Shown here piece after piece: positions 1 through 7,139 of a DNA stretch of 8,823 bases. The stretch comes from JAJFTV01 sp964426355 (GTDB lineage: Bacteria; Chloroflexota; Anaerolineae; Anaerolineales; Anaerolineaceae), in NCBI GenBank assembly GCA_964426355.1, contig CAYRRA010000180.1, positions 1 through 8,823 of the forward strand. Direction: 5' to 3'. Both the position numbers and the translations under genes were made by a program. The notes below the pieces were generated by a model. The model searched no databases. It was not told the DNA's origin and saw only the letters and a list, made by a program, of their open reading frames with translations. The first letter of the stretch is position 1; each line of letters opens with the position of its first letter.

Positions 1-1087
1 CAGCCAAGGTCTCTTCATCGTCAACAAGAAGTACATGCTCTATTCCCGCTGGAATGCCATCGGTTGACACGGTTGGGGGTGCGGCAAGGTCCGATGAAGT
101 GGCCGGCAAGAAAGTGCGGAAAACAGTTCCTTGGCCAAGGGTGCTTTCGCAAGTAACAAACCCTCCCAAAGATGTGGCTATTCCATGGACAATGGCTAAA
201 CCCATGCCAGTTCCCTTGCCAACTTCTTTCGTGGTAAAATAAGGCTCGAAAATTCTGTCGCGAATTTCAGAAGGGATACCCGGGCCCGTGTCACCAACAG
301 AAAGGACGACAAATCCTCCGGGCTTGACGTCTGGATACGGCTGAATATCTTGAGCAACCAACTCTCGATTTTCGAGGCTGATATTCAGAGTGCCGCCAGT
401 TTTTTCCATAGCATGGAAGGCATTGGTACTCAGATTCATCACAATCTGATGGATCTGAGTTGGATCAGCAATAATAGGGCGGAGGGGGTTGGCAAACTGG
501 TGGGTAATAGTGATTGTCGAGGGTAAAGTGGGGCGAAGCAACTTGATTGCTTCTTTGATTATATGCTCTGGATTTAATGAAACAGGTTCAGAGGCTTCTT
601 GACGACTAAACGCGAGAATTTGTTTGACGAGGCCCGCTGCACGATTTCCTGCTTCTATCACTCTATCTAATTTATCTAAAGCCTTTGATCCAGGTTCACT
701 ATCTTCCTGAGCCATTTCAGCATAGCCAAGAATTGCACCAAGAAGGTTGTTGAAATCGTGCGCAATACCACCTGCCAATGTGCCGATGGCTTCCATTTTT
801 TGCGCTTGGCGAATCTGCTCCTCAAGCCTCATTTTTTCGGTAATGTCTTCAAAGCTTTCAATTCCGCCAATAATTTCTCCTAAGCCATCCACCAAATAAT
901 CAATGTTTTTAGAGACCGTCATTCCTGTACCGTCTTTGCGGATAATCGTACACGTTATACCTTCAGCCGGCACCTTCCCAACCCTCCCCAACATGCAGGA
1001 AGAGGAGCAATTTCCACCACTGAACAACAGACATTCTTTACCCAGCACCTCGTCTGCTAAATATCCTGTCAACTGCTCTGCCTTTCT
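1..1087 (-). CDS. Hybrid histidine kinase, C-terminal part (PAS-HisKA-HATPase-receiver), out of frame with its N-terminal part; partial at left edge
   Basis: This open frame of 362 codons runs off the window edge. It continues the protein encoded at 1086-2798 but lies in another frame. In order it shows: the rest of a PAS domain (KAEQLTGY, then C19, C27 and C31, ending near IESFEDITEK at about residue 84); a HisKA domain with the H-box GGIAHDFNNLLG and phospho-acceptor His at about 110; a HATPase domain with N-box IVMNLSTNAFHAM (about 216-227), G1 box GDTGPGIP, F box IFEPYFTTK and G2 box GTGMGLAIVHGI; and the first residues of a receiver (HVLLVDDEE, about 351-359). The catalytic motifs are intact, so the kinase core looks functional. 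The phospho-accepting Asp of the receiver is outside the window. Possible internal starts exist (ATG at 994 or 922), but the one at 994 has no Shine-Dalgarno sequence and would cut into the PAS domain. I therefore read this as the second half of one interrupted gene. It is cytoplasmic and would autophosphorylate and pass phosphate to the receiver. Confidence 0.88.
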
Positions 1088-2798
1088 ATTTTATACGACG
1101 CTCTAAATCAACGGCGAAAAGTGCGCTTGGCATTAAACGGTATACCCGTTCAGCCTGCTCCTTGGCCGCCCGCAACTCAATCGTCCGTGAAGCGACATTC
1201 TCCTCCATAACTTCATAGGAAAGCTTTAACTCCCGAAACTTTCCACGCAGTGAATCGGCTACTTCCCTAAAGTTTTCGTTGAGTGTTTTCACTTCCCCCA
1301 GCCTGGTCTTGGGCCATTCGATCGGCTTGTCCGCCTCGACCCTTTCTGCCAGACCAGTGGTGATATTGGCGAGTTGCAGGATAGATCTACTGAACATCTT
1401 GCTGACCAGTAGCGAAACAGCCAGGGCCACAAGGCATAACAAAAGAAGATAGGACAGAGATTGTGCCTGCTGCTGCAAGAGGATCGCTTGGTAGGGGGCG
1501 AACGGAATCTCCAATACCCATCGCCAGCCGGTCAACTTGTCTGGTGGGGGTTCATAGCGATACCAGGATTGCTGCACTCGCCGCCACAAGGTTACGTAGG
1601 AGGGCATTGATGGGAGCACATGCACCACTCCGTCACGGACCGGTCTTGCTTGAAGGTTGCCTATATTTCCGCCCATGATGCTTTCTGGATTGCTCGAGAA
1701 AATCACCTTGCCCTCAGGGTCAAGCAGAGAAACCCGGATATGCGAATGCCCCTGTTGCCGCATTTCAAGATGCTCTCTCAGATACTTCAGGCTCAGCCGG
1801 AAAACTCCGCCATCATGCTGACGATACAGGAAAATACTACCATCTACCAACCCAGCCCAGTTGGTGTTTGTCGATTCTGAAAATCGTTGAGGCAATTCGA
1901 CAGAAGAATCGGATACGCTGTACAGCCTGGTGACACCTGAATTCTGATCAAAAGCCCATAAGCCAGTTACACCGATGCTTGACAGCAGTTGTTCTGTCCA
2001 AGTTCCAATACCGTGTTGTTGCTTAAGTACTTGCAGAGGCCACTCCAGCAACAAGTGAATATTCTGTTGGTAAATGTCAGATATTTCCAGCAAACGGTCG
2101 GCAATGTTGTCTTCATGGCGTTTCATAATCGCCCTGCCGTTAAACACCATAGCCAGAATGGCAGGAAAGACGACCAGAGACATCATGATGGAAAAGACCG
2201 CCTGGTTGATGGTCACAACGGGGTATTCAGAATCAGAATCAGAATCAGAAAATCTGGAGAGTGGTGTGTATTGAAGAATTATGGTGGCCGTCAATGAGTT
2301 CGTAATTCCGATCACCCAAAACATGAGGGCAGCAGGCAATGTGCCGATCATCGGCAAGTCCATGACGAATGTGAAAAAAAACCAGAGCAGTGGAATACCG
2401 GCAACCGGCCAATAAAGGGTGTTGAGCAGGACCAGATTACGAACTGCGGTAAACTTGAGGAAAAGGCCTATAAAGAGGGGTTCCGCCGTCAACCAAACCA
2501 TTGCATAGGGATGCCCAAACAATACATACGTCCAACTTCCTGCGATCAGCCCAGAGAGCGTGCCCCAACCGGTACCGTAAAGGCGTACCACCAGAAGAAC
2601 TGCGATGCTACCCGTAAGGTAATTAAAACCCATGAAAAGGCGTGGAGCGAAAATATTCAAAACCAAGCCGCTCGCCATCAGCAGGGGAAGGAAAAGGTAC
2701 CTGCCCCTTAGCCCCCTGTCTGGCTCTCTCTCTTCAACAGATGCAACACCTTCGACAGGCTGCTCTTGGTCTGCACCTTTCATATTCTTCTCACTCAT
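1086..2798 (-). CDS. Hybrid histidine kinase, N-terminal membrane sensor part (multi-TM, extracytoplasmic sensor, HAMP, PAS start); truncated by frameshift
   Basis: This 570-residue frame starts at ATG 2798 with only a weak GGA upstream. After a charged cytoplasmic tail (about 1-31) come several hydrophobic segments (about 33-52, 60-75, 78-116, 128-146, 152-176, 198-219), resembling the membrane sensor region found in front of kinases and diguanylate cyclases. A mostly hydrophilic stretch at about 220-445 is likely extracytoplasmic and Cache-like (VSLLDPEGKVIFSSN at about 356-370, GWRWVLEIP at about 424-432). A TM helix follows (about 447-467), then HAMP (about 468-525), a coiled coil (about 525-555) and the opening of a PAS domain (YRLMPSALFAVDLERRI). 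The frame then meets TAG at 1086-1088 in the middle of the first PAS strands. A kinase-less product ending there is improbable, because the missing half follows directly in another frame. The gene may be a real pseudogene or carry a sequencing or assembly error. It lies 147 nt downstream of the SBP-like sensor on the same strand. An alternative start is Met6, behind GAGAAG. Confidence 0.85.
   Translation of the reverse strand: MSEKNMKGADQEQPVEGVASVEEREPDRGLRGRYLFLPLLMASGLVLNIFAPRLFMGFNYLTGSIAVLLVVRLYGTGWGTLSGLIAGSWTYVLFGHPYAMVWLTAEPLFIGLFLKFTAVRNLVLLNTLYWPVAGIPLLWFFFTFVMDLPMIGTLPAALMFWVIGITNSLTATIILQYTPLSRFSDSDSDSEYPVVTINQAVFSIMMSLVVFPAILAMVFNGRAIMKRHEDNIADRLLEISDIYQQNIHLLLEWPLQVLKQQHGIGTWTEQLLSSIGVTGLWAFDQNSGVTRLYSVSDSSVELPQRFSESTNTNWAGLVDGSIFLYRQHDGGVFRLSLKYLREHLEMRQQGHSHIRVSLLDPEGKVIFSSNPESIMGGNIGNLQARPVRDGVVHVLPSMPSYVTLWRRVQQSWYRYEPPPDKLTGWRWVLEIPFAPYQAILLQQQAQSLSYLLLLCLVALAVSLLVSKMFSRSILQLANITTGLAERVEADKPIEWPKTRLGEVKTLNENFREVADSLRGKFRELKLSYEVMEENVASRTIELRAAKEQAERVYRLMPSALFAVDLERRIK
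2227..2250 (-). repeat. Hexanucleotide tandem repeat (TCAGAA)x4 inside the kinase gene
   Basis: Four perfect copies of TCAGAA, read on the plus strand. On the coding strand they give an alternating Asp-Ser run (SDSDSDSE, about residues 184-191). The run lies in the loop between two membrane segments of the kinase N-terminal domain. The 6-nt unit keeps the reading frame whatever the copy number, so slippage would lengthen or shorten the loop without breaking the gene. Confidence 0.9.
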
Positions 2799-2842
2799 GT
2801 ATTTATCCAGCCTTTACAACAATAATCTGGCTAAAAGAGATG

Positions 2843-2871
2843 ATAAGATTCAGCGAAAATAAAAAATTCAA
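2843..2871 (-). promoter_or_regulatory. Possible sigma70-type promoter for the kinase gene
   Basis: On the minus strand TTGAAT (2871-2866) and TCTTAT (2848-2843) are 17 nt apart, each matching the consensus hexamers at four of six positions. The -10 lies about 45 nt upstream of the kinase ATG. The region is very AT-rich, so a chance match is likely. The kinase could equally be read through from the upstream sensor gene, since no strong terminator is visible in the 147-nt gap. Confidence 0.2.
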
Positions 2872-2945
2872 CAAAGAACAATTATTGAAAAAAATCTTTA
2901 AATAAGCTACAAACTTTCACAAATCATGTGCCTATAAAAATAAAA

Positions 2946-4382
2946 TCACATCATTTTTTTATTCAAAATAGACATATATTCATCTGGATAATTTTTTTCC
3001 ATACAAACAGGACAAATTGTATGGCTGAAATCTACATCTGTATGTCTGTTAATATACCCCTCTATCTGCTCATAATAACCGTCATCGTTTCTTATTTTTT
3101 TGCAAAATAAACATATTGGCAATATCCCTTGCAATGTCTTTATTTCAGACAAGGCTTTTCTGAGTTGTTCTTGCGATTCTATCATTTTTTTCTCAATTTC
3201 AAGCTGTTCAAGATAAGCTTTTTTAATTAACAACTTACTTTTATAAAGGGCAACAAACGAACAAATGATGACAATTGCCAGAAAGATCGATAACGCAATA
3301 AACACCTCAGCTCGATTTTCCTGATAAAATGTTAGAGGTCTATTTATAATGACACTTTCTCGTGGCAAAATCGCATCTTGAATATCAAAACGCTTTAATA
3401 ATTTATCATCAAACATATATATATTTGGACTTTTATGAAGTCTAGGAATTAAATTAATATCTTTTCCTTTTATAATATCAATAGATATAAGACCTGCTTT
3501 TGATCCCTGCTCAACAAGATTTATTAATTTTCCACCTATAATGCCGTGATCGAGGCTAAACTCCCAACCACCAAAAATTGGAACAGGGCTTTTATTTGCC
3601 AAAATTTCCAAAGCTTCTTCGCTTCTAAAATGCTTTCCAGAAGTATTCTTCACAAAAGACGCAAAATAAAATGCCACTGAGTCGGAAGAAAGATTTTGTA
3701 TTATGTCAACAAGGGTTTCCAGAGGGAGCCCAGCAAGGTATTCAAACTCTGCTTTCGCCAAGAATTCAATTGCCTCAGAACGGAAGGTTTCGCTATTCAA
3801 CTGACCAGTTATTGAATCGTCATATATAACGACAATGCGTTTAGTCTGTGGACGGAGCTTGAAAATAAGGTTGATACTTTCCCTAAAACTTGGTCGTTCG
3901 TCGACACCAATGAAATTATCCTTTCCTTCCAGACGTTTCACATTGAAAGAATTCGTCCCGCAAAAAACTACAGGGAGTGGTGAAAATAAATTGTTATAAT
4001 ATTTTTCTACAATGTTAAATGCAAAATCATCTGATGCAACAATCAGGTCAAGATGATGTTTTTTGTATTTATAGGCCAGCAATTGGGACAAAATCGCTTC
4101 ATATTCAGGCCCAGAGTAATATTTTGAATCCAAATATTCCGTCTTAATACTGGCACCAGGAAAAACTTTCAAAATCTCTGATCGAAAACCACTGACAATA
4201 TCGTCTGCCCCCTTGAACCCTTCATGATATGAGTTTAACAAAAGGATACTGGGAGCAGTATTTTCTTTCGAGAAAGATAGGTCTGCAAATGTTAACTGAA
4301 ATAAAAACGAAAACAAATAAATAGTTAAAATTTTAACCAAAAAAGAATACTTTTCGAAAAAATCAACACTATAATCAATCAT
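2946..4382 (-). CDS. Membrane sensor: periplasmic ABC substrate-binding-like domain, TM helix, coiled coil and CxxC...CxxC tail
   Basis: This 478-residue protein starts at ATG 4382, with GGTGA 10 nt upstream. Residues 13-33 form a signal peptide or N-terminal anchor. Residues about 44-340 look like a type I periplasmic binding fold of the ABC_sub_bind (PF04392-like) kind: SILLLNSYHEGF, DLIVASDDFAFNIV, LPVVFCGTN, KRIVVIYDD and VPIFGGWEFSLDHGIIGG fit its alternating strands and helices. A TM helix (about 359-380) leads to a coiled coil (about 385-415). The conserved tail contains IKTLQGILPICLFCKKIR, C424xxC427, then C457xxC460 before YPDEY. As I recall, this tail occurs at the C-terminus of PAS, receiver or SBP sensors in Desulfobacterota and related bacteria. 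The four Cys could bind zinc or act as a redox site. There is no HisKA, GGDEF, EAL or HD domain, so output must go through a partner, perhaps the kinase next door. The gene is strikingly AT-rich (12 G+C of 60 at 3421-3480). Confidence 0.85.
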   Translation of the reverse strand: MIDYSVDFFEKYSFLVKILTIYLFSFLFQLTFADLSFSKENTAPSILLLNSYHEGFKGADDIVSGFRSEILKVFPGASIKTEYLDSKYYSGPEYEAILSQLLAYKYKKHHLDLIVASDDFAFNIVEKYYNNLFSPLPVVFCGTNSFNVKRLEGKDNFIGVDERPSFRESINLIFKLRPQTKRIVVIYDDSITGQLNSETFRSEAIEFLAKAEFEYLAGLPLETLVDIIQNLSSDSVAFYFASFVKNTSGKHFRSEEALEILANKSPVPIFGGWEFSLDHGIIGGKLINLVEQGSKAGLISIDIIKGKDINLIPRLHKSPNIYMFDDKLLKRFDIQDAILPRESVIINRPLTFYQENRAEVFIALSIFLAIVIICSFVALYKSKLLIKKAYLEQLEIEKKMIESQEQLRKALSEIKTLQGILPICLFCKKIRNDDGYYEQIEGYINRHTDVDFSHTICPVCMEKNYPDEYMSILNKKMM

Positions 4383-4427
4383 TTTATCTGTATCACCAAT
4401 ACAATATATTTAACTGTTGATAGTAAA

Positions 4428-4456
4428 ATTATATATAAATATATAATAAATGCCAG
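4428..4456 (-). promoter_or_regulatory. Candidate sigma70-type promoter for the SBP-like sensor gene
   Basis: On the minus strand CTGGCA (4456-4451, four of six matches to TTGACA) and a perfect TATAAT (4433-4428) are separated by 17 nt. They lie about 46 nt upstream of the sensor ATG. The spacing and the exact -10 make this the best promoter candidate in the window. The AT-rich background lowers its weight. Confidence 0.35.
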
Positions 4457-4558
4457 TTTCAATAACTACACAACCTCGAAACTATAGAGAAAAATTACTA
4501 CGTCTAAAAACGACTAGCATACGAACGGCCAGAGGAAAATGGTGGGACCATTTGGTAT

Positions 4559-4590
4559 AAAAACGAGGGGTCGAGAAAAAAGGCTCCCCT
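4559..4590 (-). terminator. Weak candidate Rho-independent terminator, minus strand
   Basis: Read on the minus strand, AGGGG (4590-4586) pairs with CCCCT (4570-4566) around a 15-nt loop, followed after CG by five T (4563-4559). It could end transcription coming from the small secreted-protein gene. The stem is short, the loop is long, and the site lies more than 270 nt past that gene's stop, so the call is tentative. Confidence 0.18.
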
Positions 4591-4603
4591 GATAATGATT
4601 GCG

Positions 4604-4676
4604 TTGATTAGTACATACAAACTTGATCGCCTACCTAGTAGTATCTCGTCGGTATAGTAAATATCTGTCTAATCAA
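4604..4676. repeat. 8-nt inverted repeat enclosing a smaller hairpin
   Basis: TTGATTAG (4604-4611) and its exact reverse complement CTAATCAA (4669-4676) flank 57 nt. Inside sits CTAC-CTA-GTAG (4631-4641). The nesting would allow a branched RNA or a cruciform, but arms this short can arise by chance in AT-rich DNA. Confidence 0.2.
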
Positions 4677-4865
4677 GGTGATGCTGCCGATCGAATTGTT
4701 TCGAAGACCTAGTCCATTCACAACGCACGCCGTCATTGGTCCTGTCCTTCTCTGCAACCCTGACAATTCCTCAAAAAAATTCACCTCATCGCATGAGATC
4801 ATATGAATATAATGGGGATTTCCGTAACACGTTGACTGACTTTCAAATTAGAGATCAGGCCATCC

Positions 4866-5189
4866 TCATTTTCTTCTTTCACATTTCACTTCTTCTTTGA
4901 ATTCATCAAATTTTGCTTCCTGTTTCACTTTACAATTTCCATCCCAAAACTCTTTTTTCCATTCCCCGCCCCAGTCAGCGTCGATTCCATCCTTGCATTT
5001 GATCACCCGTTTATATTCTCCGCGCTTTGATTCTCTTTGCACCTCGCAACGGCCATCCCGATATTCATCCTTTATCTCTTCGTTTCTCCATCGTTCCCTG
5101 CCTCCACGCTTTGAGTAATCATCAGCAAAGGAAGCCTGTATATCCAAAGCGGCAAGAAGCAACAGAAAGGAGATTGAGAATATTCTCAT
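4866..5189 (-). CDS. Small secreted/periplasmic charged protein with a duplicated Cys-containing motif
   Basis: This 107-residue protein has a clear signal peptide: MR, a hydrophobic core FSISFLLLLAALDI, then SFA followed by DD, so cleavage is likely after Ala22. The mature part is very rich in Lys, Arg, Glu and Asp. It contains two 28-residue repeats, at residues 38-65 and 76-103. They share E-x-K-x-E-[YF]-x-DG-x-C-x-V-x-x-E-x-K-x-x-E-[YF]-K-x-x-x-K-C, with one- or two-residue variations. In each copy the two Cys are 17 residues apart (C48/C65 and C86/C103), which fits one disulfide per repeat after export. I recall similar short DG-x-C-x-V-K motifs in uncharacterised exported proteobacterial proteins but know of no assigned function. 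The start is ATG 5189. No good Shine-Dalgarno sequence lies in front, only GTGAAA, so translation may be weak. No neighbour is close enough to form an operon. Confidence 0.75.
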   Translation of the reverse strand: MRIFSISFLLLLAALDIQASFADDYSKRGGRERWRNEEIKDEYRDGRCEVQRESKRGEYKRVIKCKDGIDADWGGEWKKEFWDGNCKVKQEAKFDEFKEEVKCERRK

Positions 5190-5685
5190 AGCATTTCACG
5201 AAGAGTATCGGCAGCGGGAAGGACGTTGGCAGGCCAGGAGAAGCAGGTGGCCGGCAGAAGGAAGATGAGGCGGGAACATCACATGCAGGTCTCCCTTGAT
5301 GAGTGGTCGTTCCGAATTGTCTACCGTATCAATATCAAGAAAGCAACCCCGGCAAGACCGAGGAACCCGATCGCCACGATCAGGCGCCTTTATATGACAT
5401 CATGGGGCTGGTTCTTGGTGCGGCTTGCCTGCTTGCTTCCGCCTGGAGACGGGCGCGAGGGTCAATGTTTTCGGCAAGGTTCACGGCAGCCAGTTTATCC
5501 CGGCGTGGAAACATGCAGCGTGGCCACTCTTCTTCGTCCTTGCTCATCCTGTCTCCAGCTCTGATCTGCGAGCAGAGCCGCTTACCTCTTGCGCACACTG
5601 CCTTTCCCGGCTATGTTGCGGCCCTTTTTCTTGCAGCGTTCCATGTTGCGCCTCTGCTCATTCGTCTTTTTTTTCGTGAGTTTCC
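5190..5685. other. Intergenic region without a convincing gene, GC-rich
   Basis: These 496 nt lie between the divergent small-protein gene and the ABC-F gene, so both promoters should be here. I find no strong -35/-10 pair for either. Several ORFs overlap in different frames with no support. On the plus strand a GTG-started frame (5303-5689) ends in an ATGA overlap with the ABC-F start. On the minus strand a 72-codon frame (5380-5598) is followed in another frame by a short hydrophobic peptide (VAIGFLGLAGVAFLILIR, stop near 5325). The minus-strand pieces could be the remnant of a small membrane-protein gene. The base composition resembles the GC-rich right part of the window rather than the AT-rich block to the left. 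Confidence 0.55.
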
Positions 5686-7139
5686 ATGATCCATCTGACC
5701 AATATCACCAAGCAGCACGGCTCCCGGGTACTCTTCCGCAACGCCTCGATGCAGATTCTCCCCGCCACCCGCACCGGCCTGGTCGGTCCCAACGGCGCCG
5801 GCAAAACGACGATCTTCCGCCTGATCACCGGCCAGGAGGACCCCGACAAAGGTGAGATCTCCCGCCCCAAGCGGACAGTCATCGGCTATTTTTCCCAGGA
5901 GGTGGGCGAGATGTCCGGTCGTTCGGCCCTGGCCGAGGTCATGGCCGCAGCCGGGGAAATCACCGCCCTGGGCGAGCAGATTCGGGAAATGGAAGCCGCC
6001 ATGTCCACCCCCATGGAGGACGATGAACTCGCCGCCCTGTTGGAACGCTACGGCAACGCCACCGAAGAGTTCGAGCACCGGGGCGGCTACGACCTGGAAA
6101 ACCGTGCCCAGGCGGTGCTGACCGGGCTGGGCATCGGCAGCGACCGCTGGCATTTTCCGGTCGAGTCCTTTAGCGGCGGCTGGAAGATGCGCATCGCCCT
6201 GGCCGGCATCCTCACCATCAACCCGGATGTGCTCCTCCTCGACGAGCCGACCAACCACCTCGACGTCGAATCCATTGTCTGGCTGGAAGAATGGCTGGTG
6301 AACGATTTCAAGGGCGCCCTGCTGATGACCTGTCATGACCGCGAGTTCATGAACCGGGTGGTCGGCCGGATTGTCGAAGTGGCCAACCAGAACGTGACCA
6401 CCTACAGCGGCAACTATGATTTTTACCTGCGCGAGCGGGAAGTCCGGCGGGAACAGTTGCTGGCCAGTTACCGGCGCCAACAGGAGATGCTTGCCAAAGA
6501 GGAGGATTTCATTGCCCGCTTCGGGGCGCGGGTGAGTCACGCCGCCCAGGTGCAATCGCGGATCAAGAAGCTGGAGAAGATCGAGCGGATCGAATTGCCG
6601 CCCGAGCAGCGGCTCATCAAGTTCGAGTTTGCCGAACCGCCCCGCAGCGGCGACGACGTTGCCCGCCTGGCCGGACTCGGCAAGATCTGGCTGCAACCCG
6701 ACGGCACCACCCGCCAGGTGTTCAGCGGCCTGACGGGCATGATCCGGCGACAGGAAAAAATCGCCCTCACCGGTCGCAACGGGGCCGGAAAATCAACCCT
6801 GCTCAAGGTACTGGCCGGCCAGACCGAGCCAACCACCGGCACGGTGACCATCGGCGCCAACGTCCAGGTCGGGTATTTCAGTCAGCACTCCATGGACTTG
6901 CTCGACGGTGAGATGACGGTCTCCGAAACCGTGCAGGCGGCCATGCCCCAGGTCAACATCGGTGTGGTCCGCAACCTCTGCGCCGCTTTCCTCTTCCAGG
7001 GTGACGATGTCGACAAGAAGATCAACATCCTCTCCGGTGGTGAAAAAAGCCGAGTGGTGCTGGCCATGCTCCTGGCCCGGCCGCTCAACTTCCTCATCCT
7101 CGACGAACCCACCAACCACCTCGATATCCAATCGCGCGA
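5686..7139 (+). CDS. ABC-F family ATP-binding protein (two ABC domains), 3' end lost in gap
   Basis: At least 484 residues are visible from ATG 5686. Domain 1 has Walker A GPNGAGKT (34-41), Q-loop YFSQ (68-71), signature SFSGGW (161-166), Walker B VLLLDEPTNHLD (182-193) and switch His217. A charged, helical linker follows (about 245-315) with SRIKKLEKIERIELPPE, the interdomain linker typical of ABC-F. Domain 2 has GRNGAGKST (363-371), Q-loop YFSQ (397-400), LSGGEKSR (449-456) and FLILDEPTNHLD (469-480). There are no membrane segments, so this is a soluble, ribosome-associated type of ATPase and not a transporter. ABC-F proteins act on translating ribosomes (relief of stalling, antibiotic protection). 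The layout is closest to YheS/YbiT-like housekeeping members, but substrate or drug specificity cannot be told from this. The second H-switch and any C-terminal extension are missing. The Shine-Dalgarno is weak (GTGAG). The gene is GC-rich (35 of 60 at 6241-6300). Confidence 0.93.

Larger units (their letters stand above)
4383..4865. other. Intergenic region without a convincing gene, AT-rich, with inverted repeats
   Basis: These 483 nt separate the sensor gene from the small secreted-protein gene. The left end carries the sensor promoter candidate and the GGTGA ribosome site. The only plus-strand ORF of note is a 36-codon frame from ATG 4450 to TAA 4560 (ending GKWWDHLV). It has no Shine-Dalgarno sequence and I do not recognise it. 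Several short inverted repeats are present: AAATGGT/ACCATTT (4537-4553), AGGGG/CCCCT (4566-4590), TTGATTAG/CTAATCAA (4604-4676), CTAC/GTAG (4631-4641) and TCGAA/TTCGA (4691-4704). They could belong to a small RNA, a decayed element or chance. No tRNA-like or known riboswitch core was seen. Confidence 0.6.

Noticed and set aside
1082..1092. Programmed ribosomal frameshifting at the kinase break
   Set aside because: No classic slippery heptamer with a following structure is apparent. The residues missing from the PAS core point to a deletion instead.
1463..2297. Several plus-strand ORFs (1463-1678, 1620-1880, 1989-2297)
   Set aside because: All are antisense to the kinase frame, which has clear domains.
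2799..2945. Terminator between the sensor and kinase genes (CACA/TGTG near 2919-2931)
   Set aside because: A four-base stem is too weak, and the T runs are just part of the AT-rich background.
4450..4560. 36-codon plus-strand ORF ending GKWWDHLV
   Set aside because: No ribosome site and no family recognised. It also overlaps the promoter candidate of the sensor gene.
5380..5598. Minus-strand 72-codon ORF as a gene
   Set aside because: No motif, no supported start, and it overlaps other random ORFs. A short hydrophobic peptide follows in another frame, so at most it is a remnant.
5303..5689. Plus-strand 128-codon ORF as a real gene
   Set aside because: No Shine-Dalgarno sequence, no recognisable domain and unlikely amino-acid make-up. 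Kept only as a low-interest finding because of the ATGA overlap.
5611..6696. Long minus-strand ORF (361 codons) antisense to the ABC-F gene
   Set aside because: It mirrors the GC-rich codons of a well-supported ABC-F gene. Its translation is low-complexity (many G, H, Q, V, L) with no motif.
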